A DNA stretch of 61,660 nucleotides, taken from assembly GCF_000282035.1 (NCBI RefSeq), contig NZ_AKKA01000064.1, positions 1-61,660 on the forward strand, given 5' to 3'. Positions 25,733 through 36,026 of this stretch are shown one piece after another; the first letter of the stretch is position 1; each line of letters begins with the position of its first letter. Origin of the DNA: Rhizobium sp. CF122. Lineage in GTDB: Bacteria > Pseudomonadota > Alphaproteobacteria > Rhizobiales > Rhizobiaceae. The notes under the pieces are model-generated. The model worked only from the letters and a program-made list of their open reading frames with translations. It did no database searches and had not been told where the DNA came from. The position numbers and the translations under genes are program-made.

Positions 25733-25748
25733 ATACTATATTTAGTGT
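25733..25748. promoter_or_regulatory. NrdR-box-like site, proximal
   Basis: ATACTATATTTAGTGT, close to the NrdR consensus. About 160 bases before the nrdJ start. A weaker half-like sequence (CACCACAAGATACAGG, 25762-25777) follows at about one three-turn spacing, as paired NrdR boxes do. Confidence 0.5.
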
Positions 25749-25910
25749 TTGCAGCCACCATCACCACAAGATACAGGAAAGTCATCTCCGATGACACTCC
25801 TGTGACGATACGGAAACGAGAACTGGCTGCGCTCCTCACGGCGCCGCCGGAGGTGGAAACTTGCGCCTTGATCAAACGGGGACGGGGCGCGCAAGCTAGA
25901 GGTTAGGCAA

Positions 25911-28900
25911 ATGCGCATAGAACGCCGTTTCACGAAGGCAGGACAGAGCGCTTACGCGGATATCGAATTCCGCAAGGCGACGAGCGAGATCAAGAACCCG
26001 GACGGTTCGATCGTTTTCCGCCTCGAGAATATCGATGTTCCGGCGCAGTTCTCCCAGGTCGCTGCCGACATCCTGGCGCAGAAGTATTTCCGCAAGGCCG
26101 GCGTTCCAGCCAAGCTCAAGAAGGTCGAGGAAAACGACGTTCCTTCCTTCCTGTGGCGTTCGGTTGCCGATGAAGCGGCTCTGAAGGATGTTCCCAAGGA
26201 CCAACAGTATGGTTCCGAAACCGACGGCCGCCAGGTCTTTGACCGTCTTGCCGGCACCTGGACCTACTGGGGCTGGAAGGGCGGCTACTTCTCGTCCGAG
26301 GAAGACGCCCTCGCCTTCAAAGACGAACTTGCGTACATGCTTGCTACCCAGCGCGTTGCCCCGAATTCCCCGCAATGGTTCAACACCGGCATGCATTGGG
26401 CCTATGGCATCGACGGCCCCGGCCAGGGCCACTTCTATGTAGACCCTTTCACCGGCAAGCTGACCAGGTCGAAGTCGGCCTACGAACATCCTCAGCCGCA
26501 CGCCTGCTTCATCCAGTCTGTTGAAGACGACCTCGTCAACGAAGGCGGCATCATGGACCTGTGGGTTCGCGAAGCCCGTCTTTTTAAGTACGGCTCCGGT
26601 ACCGGCTCCAACTTCTCCTATCTCCGCGGCGAAGGCGAAAAACTTTCCGGCGGTGGCCGCTCCTCCGGCCTGATGAGCTTCCTGAAGATCGGCGACCGTG
26701 CAGCTGGCGCCATCAAGTCGGGCGGCACAACGCGCCGTGCTGCCAAGATGGTCGTGGTCGACATCGACCACCCGGATATCGAGGAATATATCAACTGGAA
26801 GGTGAAGGAAGAGCAGAAGGTCGCTGCCCTCGTCACCGGTTCCAAGGTCGTCGCCAAGCACCTGAAGGCGATCATGAAGGCCTGCGTCAACTGCGAGGCT
26901 GGCTCCGAAGCCACTCGGGGCGATTGCTTCGACCCGAACAAGAACCCTGCCCTGAAGCGCGAAATCCGCGCTGCCAAGAAGGATCAGGTTCCTGAGAATT
27001 ATATCGGCCGCGTCATCCAGTTCGCCCGCCAGGGCTACAAAGACCTCGAATTCAAGACCTACGACACCGACTGGGATTCGGAAGCCTACCTCACCGTATC
27101 CGGTCAGAACTCGAACAACTCGGTCTCGATCAAGGACGACTTCTTGCGCGCCGTCGAAAACGACGGCGACTGGAACCTGACCGCCCGCAAGGACGGCAAG
27201 GTCATGAAGACGCTGAAGGCCCGCGATCTCTGGGAGTCGATCTCGTACGCCGCCTGGGCATCGGCCGACCCGGGCCTGCACTTCAACACGACGATGAACG
27301 ACTGGCACACCAGCCCCGCAGCCGGCCCGATCCGCGCATCCAACCCGTGCTCGGAATACATGTTCCTCGACGACACAGCCTGCAACCTGGCCTCGCTGAA
27401 CCTCATGCAGTTCAAGGATGCCGCCACCAAACGCATCAACATTGCCGACTACGAGCACGCCGTCCGCCTGTGGAGCGTTGTTCTCGAAATCTCCGTGATG
27501 ATGGCACAGTTCCCGTCGAAGCGGATTGCCGAACTCTCCTACGAATACCGTACGATCGGCCTCGGCTATGCCAACATCGGCGGCCTGCTGATGTCCTCGG
27601 GCATTCCGTATGACAGCGACGAAGCCCGCGCCATCGCAGGCTCGCTGACGGCGATCATGACCGGTATTTCCTATGCCACCTCGGCGGAAATCGCTTCCGA
27701 GCTCGGCCCGTTCCCGATGTTCAAGCCGAACCGCGAAAACATGCTGCGCGTCATCCGCAACCATCGCCGTGCCGCTTACGGCGAGAGCTCGGGCTATGAA
27801 GGCCTGTCGATCAACCCGGTCGCGCTGATCCATTCCGAAAACCCGGACCAGGATCTCGTAGCCCATGCCAAGAGCGCCTGGGACAAGGCTCTCGAGCTCG
27901 GTGAAAAGCACGGCTACCGCAATGCCCAGGCAACCGTGATCGCGCCGACCGGCACGATCGGCCTCGTCATGGATTGCGACACAACAGGCATCGAGCCCGA
28001 CTTCGCACTGGTGAAGTTCAAGAAGCTCGCCGGCGGCGGCTATTTCAAGATCATCAACCGTGCGGTTCCAGAGGCGCTGCGCACCCTGGGTTATTCCGAA
28101 AGCCAGATCGCCGAGATCGAAGCTTACGCAGTCGGTCACGGCAACCTGAACCAGGCGCCTGCGATCAACCCCTCGACGCTGAGGGCCAAGGGCTTCACCG
28201 ACGAGAAGGTCGAGGCGATCAACGCCGCGCTGAAGTCGGCGTTCGACATCAAGTTCGTCTTCAACCAGTGGACGCTCGGTACCGACTTCCTGAAGGGCAC
28301 GCTGAAGGTTTCCGACGAGCAGCTCGCCGACATGAGCTTCAACCTGCTCGACCATCTCGGCTTCTCGAAGAAGGACATCGAGGCTGCGAACATCCATGTT
28401 TGCGGTGCGATGACGCTGGAAGGTGCACCATTCCTGAGAAACGAACATCTCGCCGTCTTCGATTGCGCCAACCCGTGCGGCAAGATCGGCAAGCGTTATC
28501 TCTCGGTCGAGAGCCACATCCGCATGATGGCAGCTGCCCAGCCCTTCATCTCGGGTGCGATCTCCAAGACGATCAACATGCCGAATGAAGCCACCGTCGA
28601 GGATTGCAAGAGCGCCTACATGCTCTCCTGGAAGCTCGGCCTGAAGGCGAACGCCCTCTATCGTGACGGCTCCAAGCTGTCGCAGCCGCTGAACGCCTCG
28701 CTGATCGAGGACGAAAGCGACGAGGATGCGGTTGAGGAACTGCTGCAGCAGCCGGTCGCGGCCCAGGCCGTCACCATCACCGAGAAGATCATCGAGCGTG
28801 TGGTCGAACGCGTCACCCGCGAGCGTGAGAAGCTGCCGAACCGCCGTCAGGGCTACACCCAGAAGGCCGCCGTCGGCGGACATAAGGTCTATCTGCGCAC

Positions 28901-29744
28901 CGGCGAATTCGGCGACGGCCGCCTCGGCGAAATCTTCATCGACATGCACAAGGAAGGGGCCGCCTTCCGTGCGATGATGAACAACTTCGCGATCGCCATC
29001 TCGCTTGGCCTGCAGTACGGCGTGCCGCTCGAAGAATATGTGGAGGCCTTCACCTTCACCAAGTTCGAGCCGGCCGGCATGGTCATCGGCAACGACGCTA
29101 TCAAGAACGCCACGTCGATCCTCGACTACGTGTTCCGCGAACTCGCCGTGTCCTATCTCGGCCGCCACGATCTGGCACATGTCGACACGTCGGACTTCTC
29201 GAACACGGCGCTCGGCAAGGGCATCCAGGAAGGCAAGACGAACCTCGTCTCGACCGGCTGGACGCGCGGCTACAAGCCGACGCTGGTAACGGGCAACGAG
29301 CGTCAGGCCGGCGGCGAGCCGAAGGGTGCCGCCACCACAGCCCCGGCGCGTGCCTCCTCTGGCGCCACGGTGACGTCCTTTGCCGGTGCTGCCGCCCGCA
29401 AGATCGAACCGACCGTCGCCATTTCCAGCTCCGAAATCGTCGCTTTCAAGCGCGACTATGAGGAGCGGGCGAAGGAACTAGCCGAAGAGATCGCCGAGGA
29501 AGTGATCGAAGAAGTCACGACTGAGGCCCAGCAGCAGGCAACCGCCCTCTTCTCCGACAAGGCGGCCGCCGACGCGGCATCGGCCAAGACGGAAGCCAAG
29601 AAGGTCGAAGCCGAACGCCGTGCCCGCTCCATCATGCAGGGTTACACCGGCAACATGTGCTCCGAGTGCCAGAACTTTACGATGGTGCGCAACGGCACTT
29701 GCGAGAAGTGCGACACATGCGGCGCAACGAGCGGCTGCAGCTGA
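25911..29744 (+). CDS. nrdJ: Adenosylcobalamin-dependent ribonucleotide reductase (class II)
   Basis: A 1277-residue enzyme that makes deoxyribonucleotides using B12. Marks: [73 protein letters not shown] (finger-loop region), [19 protein letters not shown], the B12-linked C-terminal half, and a C-terminal zinc-ribbon-like tail ([27 protein letters not shown]). Full length for the alpha-proteobacterial form. The gene appears monocistronic, followed by two hairpins. Confidence 0.96.
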   Translation: MRIERRFTKAGQSAYADIEFRKATSEIKNPDGSIVFRLENIDVPAQFSQVAADILAQKYFRKAGVPAKLKKVEENDVPSFLWRSVADEAALKDVPKDQQYGSETDGRQVFDRLAGTWTYWGWKGGYFSSEEDALAFKDELAYMLATQRVAPNSPQWFNTGMHWAYGIDGPGQGHFYVDPFTGKLTRSKSAYEHPQPHACFIQSVEDDLVNEGGIMDLWVREARLFKYGSGTGSNFSYLRGEGEKLSGGGRSSGLMSFLKIGDRAAGAIKSGGTTRRAAKMVVVDIDHPDIEEYINWKVKEEQKVAALVTGSKVVAKHLKAIMKACVNCEAGSEATRGDCFDPNKNPALKREIRAAKKDQVPENYIGRVIQFARQGYKDLEFKTYDTDWDSEAYLTVSGQNSNNSVSIKDDFLRAVENDGDWNLTARKDGKVMKTLKARDLWESISYAAWASADPGLHFNTTMNDWHTSPAAGPIRASNPCSEYMFLDDTACNLASLNLMQFKDAATKRINIADYEHAVRLWSVVLEISVMMAQFPSKRIAELSYEYRTIGLGYANIGGLLMSSGIPYDSDEARAIAGSLTAIMTGISYATSAEIASELGPFPMFKPNRENMLRVIRNHRRAAYGESSGYEGLSINPVALIHSENPDQDLVAHAKSAWDKALELGEKHGYRNAQATVIAPTGTIGLVMDCDTTGIEPDFALVKFKKLAGGGYFKIINRAVPEALRTLGYSESQIAEIEAYAVGHGNLNQAPAINPSTLRAKGFTDEKVEAINAALKSAFDIKFVFNQWTLGTDFLKGTLKVSDEQLADMSFNLLDHLGFSKKDIEAANIHVCGAMTLEGAPFLRNEHLAVFDCANPCGKIGKRYLSVESHIRMMAAAQPFISGAISKTINMPNEATVEDCKSAYMLSWKLGLKANALYRDGSKLSQPLNASLIEDESDEDAVEELLQQPVAAQAVTITEKIIERVVERVTREREKLPNRRQGYTQKAAVGGHKVYLRTGEFGDGRLGEIFIDMHKEGAAFRAMMNNFAIAISLGLQYGVPLEEYVEAFTFTKFEPAGMVIGNDAIKNATSILDYVFRELAVSYLGRHDLAHVDTSDFSNTALGKGIQEGKTNLVSTGWTRGYKPTLVTGNERQAGGEPKGAATTAPARASSGATVTSFAGAAARKIEPTVAISSSEIVAFKRDYEERAKELAEEIAEEVIEEVTTEAQQQATALFSDKAAADAASAKTEAKKVEAERRARSIMQGYTGNMCSECQNFTMVRNGTCEKCDTCGATSGCS

Positions 29745-29817
29745 TAGCCGGTATTCGGACGACGACTGTAGTGTAGTTAGTAGCGCGCCACTAGGTTCGC
29801 CACTGCGCCATTCAAAT

Positions 29818-29837
29818 GTCACTAAAGTGACCTTTTT
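29818..29837 (+). terminator. Intrinsic terminator after nrdJ
   Basis: GTCAC - TAAA - GTGAC followed by a T run at 29833-29837, 74 bases after the nrdJ stop. It lies in the 29745-30098 interval, which holds no gene. Confidence 0.7.
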
Positions 29838-29858
29838 GGCGGACGAGTAATTACCTTT

Positions 29859-29878
29859 CCGGGCACTTCGGTGCCCGG
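29859..29878. terminator. UUCG-type hairpin, possible bidirectional terminator
   Basis: CCGGGCAC - TTCG - GTGCCCGG, an eight-base perfect stem with a stable TTCG loop. T-rich on its left and A-rich on its right, so it could serve both nrdJ and the convergent efflux operon. Apart from these two hairpins, 29745-30098 shows nothing. Confidence 0.7.
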
Positions 29879-30098
29879 AAAATACCTCAAGGAACAAAAC
29901 AGGAATCAACCAGAATGAGTGCGGTGGAAGGGCATGGCTGACGCGGTAATTGCAAACTGGGATGGTCGCGACTACCAGGCCCGGTCCTTCTGGATACATG
30001 CCTCTGGTCTACGCGACCCGGAGAAGCCTCTGTGTTGGGAGTAAACTATACGGATGGATGGTGGGCGGGGTGCGATGCCCCGCCACCAGCGGCTGCCG

Positions 30099-31697
30099 TC
30101 AATGGGCTCCAGCTCCTCCACCAGAGGTCCGCTTGGTCAGCAGCAAGGCGACTGCGGCGATGGCCAGAACGACGCCGATCACAGCGAAGGTGTCGCTGAA
30201 GCCCATGATCAGAGCCTGGCGCTTCACGGTCCTGCCGAGGGTTACGATCGCCTGCCCCGTCGCCTTTGCATGGTCGGAGACGCCATGCGACTGGAAGTAT
30301 CCGGTGAGCGTATCGATGCGCTGGCGGACCTCATCCCTGCCCATCGTGATAGACTGCCCGATGATGTTCGAATGGAGCTGTTCTCGCTTTGTCAGCACCG
30401 TTCCAAGCGTAGCCGTTCCGACGGCGCCACCAAGGTTACGCAGCATGTTCGTCAAGCCGGACGCAGCCGCAGCATCCTGGGGTGCGATCCCGCCTGTGGT
30501 GATGGCGGTGATCGGAGTAAGCACGAGAGCCTGCCCAATTGCGCGGACAATGTTCGGGATCCAGAATTGATCGCCAGCATTGTCAGCCGAAAGCAGGATA
30601 TTCATAAAGCAGCTAATGGCGAAGATGCTGATACCGAGGAAGCCGATATAGCGAGCGTCGAAACGCTTCATCATGATCGGAACCAGCGGGATCAGCAACA
30701 ACTGCGGCAACCCGGTCCATGCCAGGACATTACCGATCTCCTGCGCGTTGTAGCGCTGCACCTGGCCCAGATACTGCGGCAGAATGTAGACCGTACCGAA
30801 CAAGGCGACGCCGACGAGCACGTTGACGGCAACGCCAATCCCGAAGTTGCGCTGCTTTAGCAGGCAGAGCTTCACGAGCGGCTTCTCGACCTTCAGCTCG
30901 ATCCAGATGAATGCAGCGAGGAACACGAAGGCGATGATGCTCAGCTTCACGATGAACGGCGACGAGAACCAGTCGTCCTTGTTGCCTTCCTCGAGGACGG
31001 TCTGCAGAGCTGCGAGTCCGATCGACATCGTCACGATCCCAGCCCAGTCGCCCTCGCGGAGAAGGCCAAGGCGCATCGGCTGCTTCTCGAGCGTAGCCGC
31101 AAGAGCGATCGCCATGATGGCGCTCGGGATCGTGTTGATGAAGAAAATGGTCTGCCATCCGTAGTTCTCGGTCAGATAGCCGCCGATGGTTGGGCCGATC
31201 GCGGGCGCGAAGGTGACCGAAAGTGCGAAGATGGCGAGACCGATGGGTTGCTGAGGCTTCGGCAGCTTGGTGAGGACCATGGTGAAGGCCATCGGGATCA
31301 GGATGCCGCCTGCGAAACCCTGCAGACCGCGCATGGCGATCATCCAGTTCAGGTCATGCGTGAAGGCGCAAGCCATCGAGAATAGCGGAAACAGGATCGT
31401 GTTGACCAGGATGTATCTCCTAAACGAGAACACGCTGCTGAAATACGCCGTCAGCGGAATGACAATGATCTCGCCGATCAGGTAGGAGGTCGAGATCCAG
31501 GCGCCGTTGTCGACGCCTGTCCCGATGCCTCCCTCGATGTCGAGGAGCGAGGCGTTGGTGATCTGGATGTTCAAAATGGCCATGAAGGCGCCGATCATCC
31601 CTGCGAGGACGGCGATCCATTCCTTCGCTCCGGCCTTCTGCGAGGCAGCCGGAGCCGCCATCGCCGCTGATGTCGGCAACGTTGCTACGTTAGACAT
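30099..31697 (-). CDS. DHA2-family drug efflux permease (EmrB-like)
   Basis: A 532-residue inner-membrane proton antiporter with 14 predicted helices. Marks: WIAVLAGMIGAFMAILNIQI, the motif NGAWISTSYLIGEIIVIPLT, RGLQGFAGGILIPMAFTMVL and GPTIGGYLTENYGWQTIFFI. It exports drugs together with the HlyD-type protein encoded just upstream. Intact; second gene of the operon. Confidence 0.92.
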   Translation of the reverse strand: MSNVATLPTSAAMAAPAASQKAGAKEWIAVLAGMIGAFMAILNIQITNASLLDIEGGIGTGVDNGAWISTSYLIGEIIVIPLTAYFSSVFSFRRYILVNTILFPLFSMACAFTHDLNWMIAMRGLQGFAGGILIPMAFTMVLTKLPKPQQPIGLAIFALSVTFAPAIGPTIGGYLTENYGWQTIFFINTIPSAIMAIALAATLEKQPMRLGLLREGDWAGIVTMSIGLAALQTVLEEGNKDDWFSSPFIVKLSIIAFVFLAAFIWIELKVEKPLVKLCLLKQRNFGIGVAVNVLVGVALFGTVYILPQYLGQVQRYNAQEIGNVLAWTGLPQLLLIPLVPIMMKRFDARYIGFLGISIFAISCFMNILLSADNAGDQFWIPNIVRAIGQALVLTPITAITTGGIAPQDAAAASGLTNMLRNLGGAVGTATLGTVLTKREQLHSNIIGQSITMGRDEVRQRIDTLTGYFQSHGVSDHAKATGQAIVTLGRTVKRQALIMGFSDTFAVIGVVLAIAAVALLLTKRTSGGGAGAH

Positions 31698-31735
31698 GAC
31701 TTGATCCTCCTGGATCCGGGCGATCGCCTCTAGGG

Positions 31736-32938
31736 CTACTCGTTGCCGACCTTGGTATCGATTGTGGGGGTTACGGACATGCCGGGGCGAAGGTCGCCGG
31801 AAGCGGCACTCTCGGCATCGATCACGATGCGGACCGGAATGCGCTGGACCACCTTCGTGAAGTTGCCAGTGGCATTGTCGGGAGGCAGAAGTGCAAACTC
31901 CTGACCGCTGGCCGGAGCAAGGCTGTCGACGCGGCCGTGGTAGACGTGGTCTGGGAACATGTCGACTTCGATATCGACTTCCTGTCCGGGCCGCACGTCG
32001 GTCAACTGCGTCTCCTTGTAGTTGGCGACCACGTAGGCTGCTTTCGTCGGAACGACCGTCATGAGCTGGGTACCAGCCTGCACGTACTGTCCGACACGCA
32101 GTGTCCGGTTGCCGACGACGCCGTCGATCGGAGCGACGATCTTCGAATACGAGAGGTTCAGTTCAGCCTGTCGCTGAACAGCTATATCACGTGCGAGCGC
32201 TGCCTCAGCCTGCGCAACCTCGGCCTTGAGGATATCGACTTGTTTCGTCGCGCCTTCCAGGGCGGCAATGTCCCGAGCCGTGGTCGCCCGGTTCGCGGCA
32301 ATCTGTGAGGATGCCTGCTGTGCAGTCTGGACCGGTGCGTAGCCATTGGTGGCGAGGCGGGTATAACGCTTGTCGTTTTGCTCGGCGAATGTCTCGTTGG
32401 CGCGATCCACTTCGATGGAAGCATGGGCGGCCGCGATGACTGACTGCTGTGTCACCAGGGCGGCCTTCTTCGCCTCGATCGTGGCGCGGGCTGCATCGAC
32501 GTCGGCCTTGGCTTGGTCGAGTGCGGTGGCATAGTCACGGTCGTCGATGACGGCCAGCACGTCCCCTGCCGTTACGACCTGGTTGTCACCGACGAGTACC
32601 TTGGCCAGGTACCCGGCGATCTTCGGGGCGATGGCGCTGTTGTCTGCCTTGATGTAGGCGTCGTCAGTCGACACCTCGAAGCGGCCGACTGTCCAGTAGT
32701 TGTGGCCATAGTAGGCGGCGCCGGCGATTACGGCGAGCAACGAGACGCCCATCACGAGCTTCTTGATGCCACCGCCCTTCCGTTCCGTGGCTACCGGGGC
32801 CGCGGGTGCGGCCACTGGAGCGGCGGGTGCCGGACGGTTACCAGCATCAGCGGTAGGTGCCTCCGGGGCAGCCGGGGCCTCAGCCAGAGCGGCCTTGCGG
32901 TCGGACTTTCCGGTCAGCGCGATAACATTCTCATCCAT
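31736..32938 (-). CDS. HlyD-family periplasmic adaptor (EmrA-like)
   Basis: A 400-residue membrane fusion protein: a Pro/Ala-rich N-terminus, one transmembrane helix (KLVMGVSLLAVIAGAAYYGH), a lipoyl half (VSTDDAYIKADNSAIAPKIA), long coiled-coil hairpin, and VAPIDGVVGNRTLRVGQYVQ. It links the inner-membrane permease to an outer-membrane channel. I chose the ATG at 32938 because GGAG lies at good spacing; the in-frame GTG at 32947 is too close to it. Confidence 0.92.
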   Translation of the reverse strand: MDENVIALTGKSDRKAALAEAPAAPEAPTADAGNRPAPAAPVAAPAAPVATERKGGGIKKLVMGVSLLAVIAGAAYYGHNYWTVGRFEVSTDDAYIKADNSAIAPKIAGYLAKVLVGDNQVVTAGDVLAVIDDRDYATALDQAKADVDAARATIEAKKAALVTQQSVIAAAHASIEVDRANETFAEQNDKRYTRLATNGYAPVQTAQQASSQIAANRATTARDIAALEGATKQVDILKAEVAQAEAALARDIAVQRQAELNLSYSKIVAPIDGVVGNRTLRVGQYVQAGTQLMTVVPTKAAYVVANYKETQLTDVRPGQEVDIEVDMFPDHVYHGRVDSLAPASGQEFALLPPDNATGNFTKVVQRIPVRIVIDAESAASGDLRPGMSVTPTIDTKVGNE

Positions 32939-32994
32939 CGATATCACTCCTGCTTTCGGTTGCCGTCGCTTGGGCCGCAGCCGCTGTGCATTAA

Positions 32995-33012
32995 GGAAAC
33001 TTGTTATTTTCC
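32995..33012. promoter_or_regulatory. TetR-type operator, site 1
   Basis: GGAAACTTGTTATTTTCC between the divergent efflux operon and the first TetR gene. It is almost identical to the site before the second TetR gene (33870-33887). Confidence 0.7.
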
Positions 33013-33049
33013 AAAATATGCCTTATCTAGTGGATGTCAACGATAATTT

Positions 33050-33067
33050 GGAAAATTTTCATGTTCC
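33050..33067. promoter_or_regulatory. TetR-type operator, site 2
   Basis: GGAAAATTTTCATGTTCC, a diverged copy of the same palindrome (GGAAA ... TTCC). It covers the ATG at 33061 of the first TetR gene, so a bound regulator would also block that start. Confidence 0.5.
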
Positions 33068-33714
33068 AAAATAAGAGCGACCATCCGAGGCATAGGGGGC
33101 GACCCAGATCGAGGTCCGACAAGGAGACGCGTGACCACATCGTTAGCGTCGCCAACGAAGGTTTCCGTAGCAGCGGTTATGCGAATTCCGCGATGAGCAC
33201 GATCTTCCACGTATCGGGCATTTCCACGAAGACGATGTATCGCTTGTTCCCTGGAAAGGCTGAGCTACTTGCAGAGGTCATCTCTAGGCAGATCCATCGC
33301 TTCCTCATGGAGATCGATCTTGCGACACTGCGTGATCTGGATGTTCGCGAGGGCCTGACGCGGCTGATGACGACCTACGGGATTCTGACTCTGTCCGAAG
33401 ATGCAGTGCGGATGGCGAAACTCGTTGTTGCAGAGTCCGCCAGATTTCCAGAGGTGAGCGCCGCCTTCTATGACAGGGCCATCGTGCCGACGAACAAGAT
33501 CATCGAATGCTGGCCAGGAGAACGCATGGAGACCGGCGAACTCTCGATTGACAGTCCGGTGGAAGCAAGCGGAATTCTTCGCGGTATGATGATCATGGAG
33601 CCCCAGAGAGCGTCACTCCTTCTGAAGCAGAGAGCAATGACGCCCGACGAGACCAGGCGCCGGGCGTCAGAGTGCGTCGATTGCTTTCTATGCGGACGGT
33701 CGAACGCTCAATGA
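33061..33714 (+). CDS. TetR-family regulator, efflux-linked, copy 1
   Basis: A 217-residue repressor. N-terminal basic stretch RGRPRSRSDKETRDHIVSVA, HTH NSAMSTIFHVSGISTKTMYR-LFPGKAELL, and a C-terminal ligand domain (TLSEDAVRMAKLVVAESARF). An ATG at 33034 in the same frame is an alternative start, but its nine extra residues do not look like family sequence. Divergent from the efflux operon, it probably represses it. Paralogue of the next gene. Confidence 0.88.
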   Translation: MFQNKSDHPRHRGRPRSRSDKETRDHIVSVANEGFRSSGYANSAMSTIFHVSGISTKTMYRLFPGKAELLAEVISRQIHRFLMEIDLATLRDLDVREGLTRLMTTYGILTLSEDAVRMAKLVVAESARFPEVSAAFYDRAIVPTNKIIECWPGERMETGELSIDSPVEASGILRGMMIMEPQRASLLLKQRAMTPDETRRRASECVDCFLCGRSNAQ

Positions 33715-33869
33715 AAAAAGTTACCCCCCCGAAGACAACGGCATCTGACGCCTCCATCTCTAAACTTGGGTTCGATCCGGAGTTCTCTAGTATCGAGCTA
33801 TCGAGAGCGGATCACGACTAGACGTATGATCGAGCATCTGGGAGCGGTGCTTCGGCGACATAGCCTTTA

Positions 33870-33887
33870 GGAAACTTGATGTTTTCC
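33870..33887. promoter_or_regulatory. TetR-type operator, site 3
   Basis: GGAAACTTGATGTTTTCC, 48 bases before the second TetR start; 16 of 18 positions match site 1. Same regulator(s) likely bind both. Confidence 0.7.
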
Positions 33888-33934
33888 TAAATAAACGCTA
33901 TGGTGATGGGGAAGCCAAAGATAGGAATTGGGGA

Positions 33935-34585
33935 ATGCAGGAAGTAGTGCAGGCTGAGAAACGTTCGCGAGGACGTCCTAAGGAGAGATCCGACGAAGAG
34001 ACCAAGGGCGTCATCATCGACGCTGCGAACGACCAATTCAAGAAGGCTGGCTACGCATCTGCGAGCATCAGTGCCATCGCGCAGACCGCGGGCGTATCGA
34101 CGAAGACCCTCTATCGCCTGTTTCCGGCCAAGGCAGACCTCTTCTCCGACGTGATCTCAGCGAAAATCAGTCGATACTTCCTTGGCCTCAACGCCGAGAG
34201 CTTATCAGGGAACTCGCTCGTCGAGGGACTCGAGCGCCTCCTGATAGCGTACGGCAGATTGACGCTTTCTTCCGAAACCATCGTGATCACCCGGCTCGTC
34301 CTCAGCGAGTCAGACCGCTTCCCTGAACTTGCCGCCGTCTTCTACGAGCAGGCGATTCGCCGCACGAGCAAGACGATGGAGGAATGGCTGACCCGGCAGG
34401 TCGAGCTGAAGCGCGTCGTCATCGAGGACGTTCCCACGGCGACGGGTATGCTCCGGGGCATGATGGCGATGGAACCGCAGCGCGCAATTATGCTCGGGCA
34501 GATCCCCGATATCTCAGACGATGATATCGTGGCACGAGCTAGGGTCTGTGCGCGCATCTTCGTTGAAGGATGTGGTCACACATAA
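33935..34585 (+). CDS. TetR-family regulator, copy 2
   Basis: A 216-residue paralogue of the previous gene in the same direction: RGRPKERSDEETKGVIIDAA, HTH SASISAIAQTAGVSTKTLYR-LFPAKADLF, then TRLVLSESDRFPELAAVFYE. It has its own promoter region with the shared operator. Either a recent duplicate or a second sensor that binds the same sites. Confidence 0.88.
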   Translation: MQEVVQAEKRSRGRPKERSDEETKGVIIDAANDQFKKAGYASASISAIAQTAGVSTKTLYRLFPAKADLFSDVISAKISRYFLGLNAESLSGNSLVEGLERLLIAYGRLTLSSETIVITRLVLSESDRFPELAAVFYEQAIRRTSKTMEEWLTRQVELKRVVIEDVPTATGMLRGMMAMEPQRAIMLGQIPDISDDDIVARARVCARIFVEGCGHT

Positions 34586-34850
34586 AAGTCAATTCCCTGC
34601 TCGTCACCGTGACACCCGTGGCTTGAGCAGGTTCCCGCTGCTGCGCCTGCACATGGTTGGAAAGCGGCGGCTGGGCAATATGCACCGTGGCCGCCGCCCG
34701 GCCAAAATGCGGTTCCTCTGCCACCGCGTCGAAATAGGAGAGCCATTCGTGCATCTTGACGTCGGCAGCATCCGGGCTTGGCCCGCATGCCTCGGCAAGA
34801 ATTCGTTCGAATATGGCGCTCACAAGTTCCTGCCTTTCCTGCGCCATCAT
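34539..34850 (-). pseudogene. LysR-family regulator remnant
   Basis: The frame includes LSYFDAVAEEPHFGRAAATV and HIAQPPLSNHVQAQQREPAQ, the N-terminal HTH of a LysR regulator (compare 'FVAVAEE.HFGRAAERLHIAQPPLS'). The sequence before and after is not LysR-like, and the effector domain is missing. Only about 55 residues remain. The 34586-35060 interval holds nothing else convincing. Confidence 0.7.
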
Positions 34851-35060
34851 TCTTCAAACCGGCATCTTCCATTCTGGATCATTTGCATCAAATTAGCGTT
34901 GGTTCGCGACGCCGCTCAAAGCCTCGTCATGTGCATGACGTAGCGTGGCAGCGGTGAGGAGCGGGCTCTGCCCGGGTGCCCGATGACATGGGCGCCGGAG
35001 GGAGGCTCACGTGTCTTTGCCGCCATCAAAGCAATCAATCCAGAAAGAGGGACCCTGATC

Positions 35061-35891
35061 ATGCCATTCATCAAGACCACGGACGGAACCGAAATCTTCT
35101 ACAAGGATTGGGGTCCGCTCGATGCCCAGCCCGTTGTTTTCCATCACGGCTGGCCGCTCAGCGCCGACGACTGGGACGCGCAGATGATGTTCTTTCTGGA
35201 CAAAGGCTATCGTGTGATTGCCCATGACCGGCGCGGACATGGCCGTTCCAGCCAGACGTGGCAGGGCAACGAGATGGACACCTATGCGGCGGACCTCGCC
35301 GCGCTTACCGATGCGCTCGATCTGAAGAATGCGATCCACGTCGGCCACTCGACCGGCGGCGGCGAGGTCGCCCACTACGTCGCGCGCGCAAAGCCCGGCC
35401 GCGTCGCCAAGGCGGTGCTGATCGGCGCTGTGCCGCCGATCATGGTCAAGTCGGACAAGAACCCGGGCGGCCTGCCGCTCGAGGTTTTCGACGGCTTCCG
35501 CGCAGCGCTTGTCGCCAACCGCGCCCAGTTCTTCCTCGACATCCCGGCAGGTCCCTTCTACGGCTTCAATCGCCCGGGCGCTAAAGTCAGCCAGGGCGTC
35601 ATCGAGAACTGGTGGCGGCAGGGGATGATGGGTGCCGCCAAGGCTCACTACGATTGCATCAAGGCGTTCTCCGAGACGGATTTCACCGAGGATCTGCAGC
35701 GGATCACGGTGCCGACGCTGGTCATGCACGGCGACGACGATCAGATCGTTCCCTATGCCGACTCGGCACCGCTTTCGGTAAAACTCCTGAAGCACGGCAC
35801 GCTGAAGACCTATGCCGGCTTCCCGCATGGCATGTGCACCACGCATCCTGATGTCATCAACGCCGATCTGCTGGAATTCTTCCTGGACTGA
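35061..35891 (+). CDS. Alpha/beta hydrolase, non-haem haloperoxidase/esterase type
   Basis: A 276-residue enzyme of the cofactor-free chloroperoxidase/arylesterase group. Nucleophile elbow [12 protein letters not shown] (Ser about 98), acid Asp in [13 protein letters not shown], and catalytic His in [10 protein letters not shown]. The N-terminal strand [14 protein letters not shown] and [14 protein letters not shown] are characteristic. Substrate unknown. Full length. Confidence 0.92.
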   Translation: MPFIKTTDGTEIFYKDWGPLDAQPVVFHHGWPLSADDWDAQMMFFLDKGYRVIAHDRRGHGRSSQTWQGNEMDTYAADLAALTDALDLKNAIHVGHSTGGGEVAHYVARAKPGRVAKAVLIGAVPPIMVKSDKNPGGLPLEVFDGFRAALVANRAQFFLDIPAGPFYGFNRPGAKVSQGVIENWWRQGMMGAAKAHYDCIKAFSETDFTEDLQRITVPTLVMHGDDDQIVPYADSAPLSVKLLKHGTLKTYAGFPHGMCTTHPDVINADLLEFFLD

Positions 35892-36026
35892 GATGGAGGA
35901 TCATCCGCCGGGCTCTATACGGACCGGCGATCGTATGACGGATGAATACCGTTCGAACATTCGCAGGCGGATCCCTTGGGGACCCGCCTGCCGCACACCA
36001 GCATCTGCTCATCAAAGGAGACGCTC

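Larger units (their letters stand above)
25320..25910. other. Long leader region of nrdJ
   Basis: 591 bases without a credible gene. Contains two NrdR-box-like sites (25489-25504 and 25733-25748). I looked for a cobalamin riboswitch before this B12-dependent enzyme and saw no convincing B12 box. Short frames on both strands have no ribosome site. Confidence 0.6.

Noticed and set aside
25320..25910. Cobalamin riboswitch before nrdJ
   Set aside because: No convincing B12 box or associated pairing found; the interval is better explained by protein sites.
25896..29180. Very long open frame on the minus strand (over 1000 codons)
   Set aside because: It is antisense to nrdJ, whose domains are clear. 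High-GC codon bias leaves the opposite frame open; its product has no recognisable domain.
34576..34872. Cys/Gly-rich minus frame
   Set aside because: Overlaps the LysR remnant in another frame and has low-complexity composition typical of a shadow.
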